From Deltaproteobacteria bacterium (GTDB taxonomy: Bacteria > Desulfobacterota > Desulfobacteria > Desulfobacterales > ETH-SRB1), in assembly GCA_019309665.1 (NCBI GenBank), contig JAFDFV010000301.1, positions 1 to 6,209 on the forward strand: a stretch of DNA of 6,209 nucleotides. The letters are read 5' to 3'. Positions 6,086 to 6,209 of this stretch are shown here, one piece after another. The notes under the pieces were generated by a model. It saw only the letters and a program-made list of their open reading frames with translations, did no database searches and had not been told where the DNA came from. Every line of letters starts with the position of its first letter. Position 1 is the stretch's first letter. Position numbers and translations under genes: made by a program.

Positions 6086-6116
6086 CCACCCCCAAAGGAG
6101 GTGGCTTGTTTTATTT
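6086..6116 (+). terminator. Intrinsic terminator of the FmdB-like gene
   Basis: CCACC (6086-6090) pairs with GGTGG (6100-6104). The stem continues with one C-A mismatch and two more C-G pairs, closed by an AAA loop (6094-6096), and is followed at once by CTTGTTTTATTT. A GC-rich stem with a T-rich tail 25 bases after the stop codon is the standard Rho-independent pattern. Confidence 0.8.
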
Positions 6117-6140
6117 GTCCTGGAAGGTACCCTGTTTTTA

Positions 6141-6177
6141 GTGCCTAAAGTGAGCTAAAGTGCCTAAAATGCCTAAA
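6141..6177. repeat. Short tandem repeat of GTGCCTAAA units at the right edge
   Basis: Four consecutive units can be read: GTGCCTAAA (6141-6149), GTGAGCTAAA (6150-6159, one base longer), GTGCCTAAA (6160-6168) and ATGCCTAAA (6169-6177), trailing into GTTAAGGAA. The last 30 bases contain a partial symmetry (GCGCTTAAGGCGC) and are cut by the window end. No ORF covers it. It looks like one half of another intergenic repeat element whose other half lies outside the window. Confidence 0.65.
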
Positions 6178-6209
6178 GTTAAGGAATGCGCTTAAGGCGC
6201 TGCCAATTT

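Overview
The window reads as a piece of chromosome from an anaerobic Gram-negative bacterium, most likely a sulfate-reducing deltaproteobacterium (Desulfobacterota, Desulfobacterales-like). This rests on the style of the YebC and NadA proteins, the presence of LolA (which requires an outer membrane), the PAS-GAF-kinase-receiver sensor architecture, moderate AT-richness, and intergenic DNA crowded with short inverted-repeat elements. The taxonomic call is inference from protein style; no phylogeny was run.

Layout. At the left, yebC (34-783, +) converges on nadA (960-1880, -). Upstream of nadA on the same strand lies lolA (1978-2673, -), so lolA and nadA may be co-transcribed. A 545-bp gene-free stretch separates lolA from a divergent 701-residue soluble hybrid sensor kinase (3219-5324, +). 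After a 238-bp spacer comes a small zinc-ribbon FmdB-family protein (5563-6060, +) with a convincing intrinsic terminator, followed by a short tandem repeat running to the right edge.

The genes do not form one pathway. yebC (translation factor/regulator family), nadA (quinolinate synthase, NAD biosynthesis) and lolA (periplasmic lipoprotein chaperone) are housekeeping genes. The hybrid kinase is an orphan: no partner regulator or output gene is in view.

The two most interesting signals are these. (1) All five spacers between annotated genes contain at least one inverted-repeat element or hairpin, and the tail after the last gene holds a terminator hairpin and a tandem repeat. They include a roughly 270-bp palindrome upstream of the kinase with 21-nt perfect outer arms, and three elements built on a 7-nt period (GTRAACC or GAAAYTG-like units). 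(2) The kinase GAF domain has a Cys and a His 46 residues apart (C218, H264) in a setting that resembles, from memory, the heme-binding GAF domain of the methanogen redox sensor MsmS. The kinase also carries His-Asn in place of the usual His-Asp/Glu at its phosphorylation site. No CRISPR array, RNA gene, transposase or phage gene is visible.
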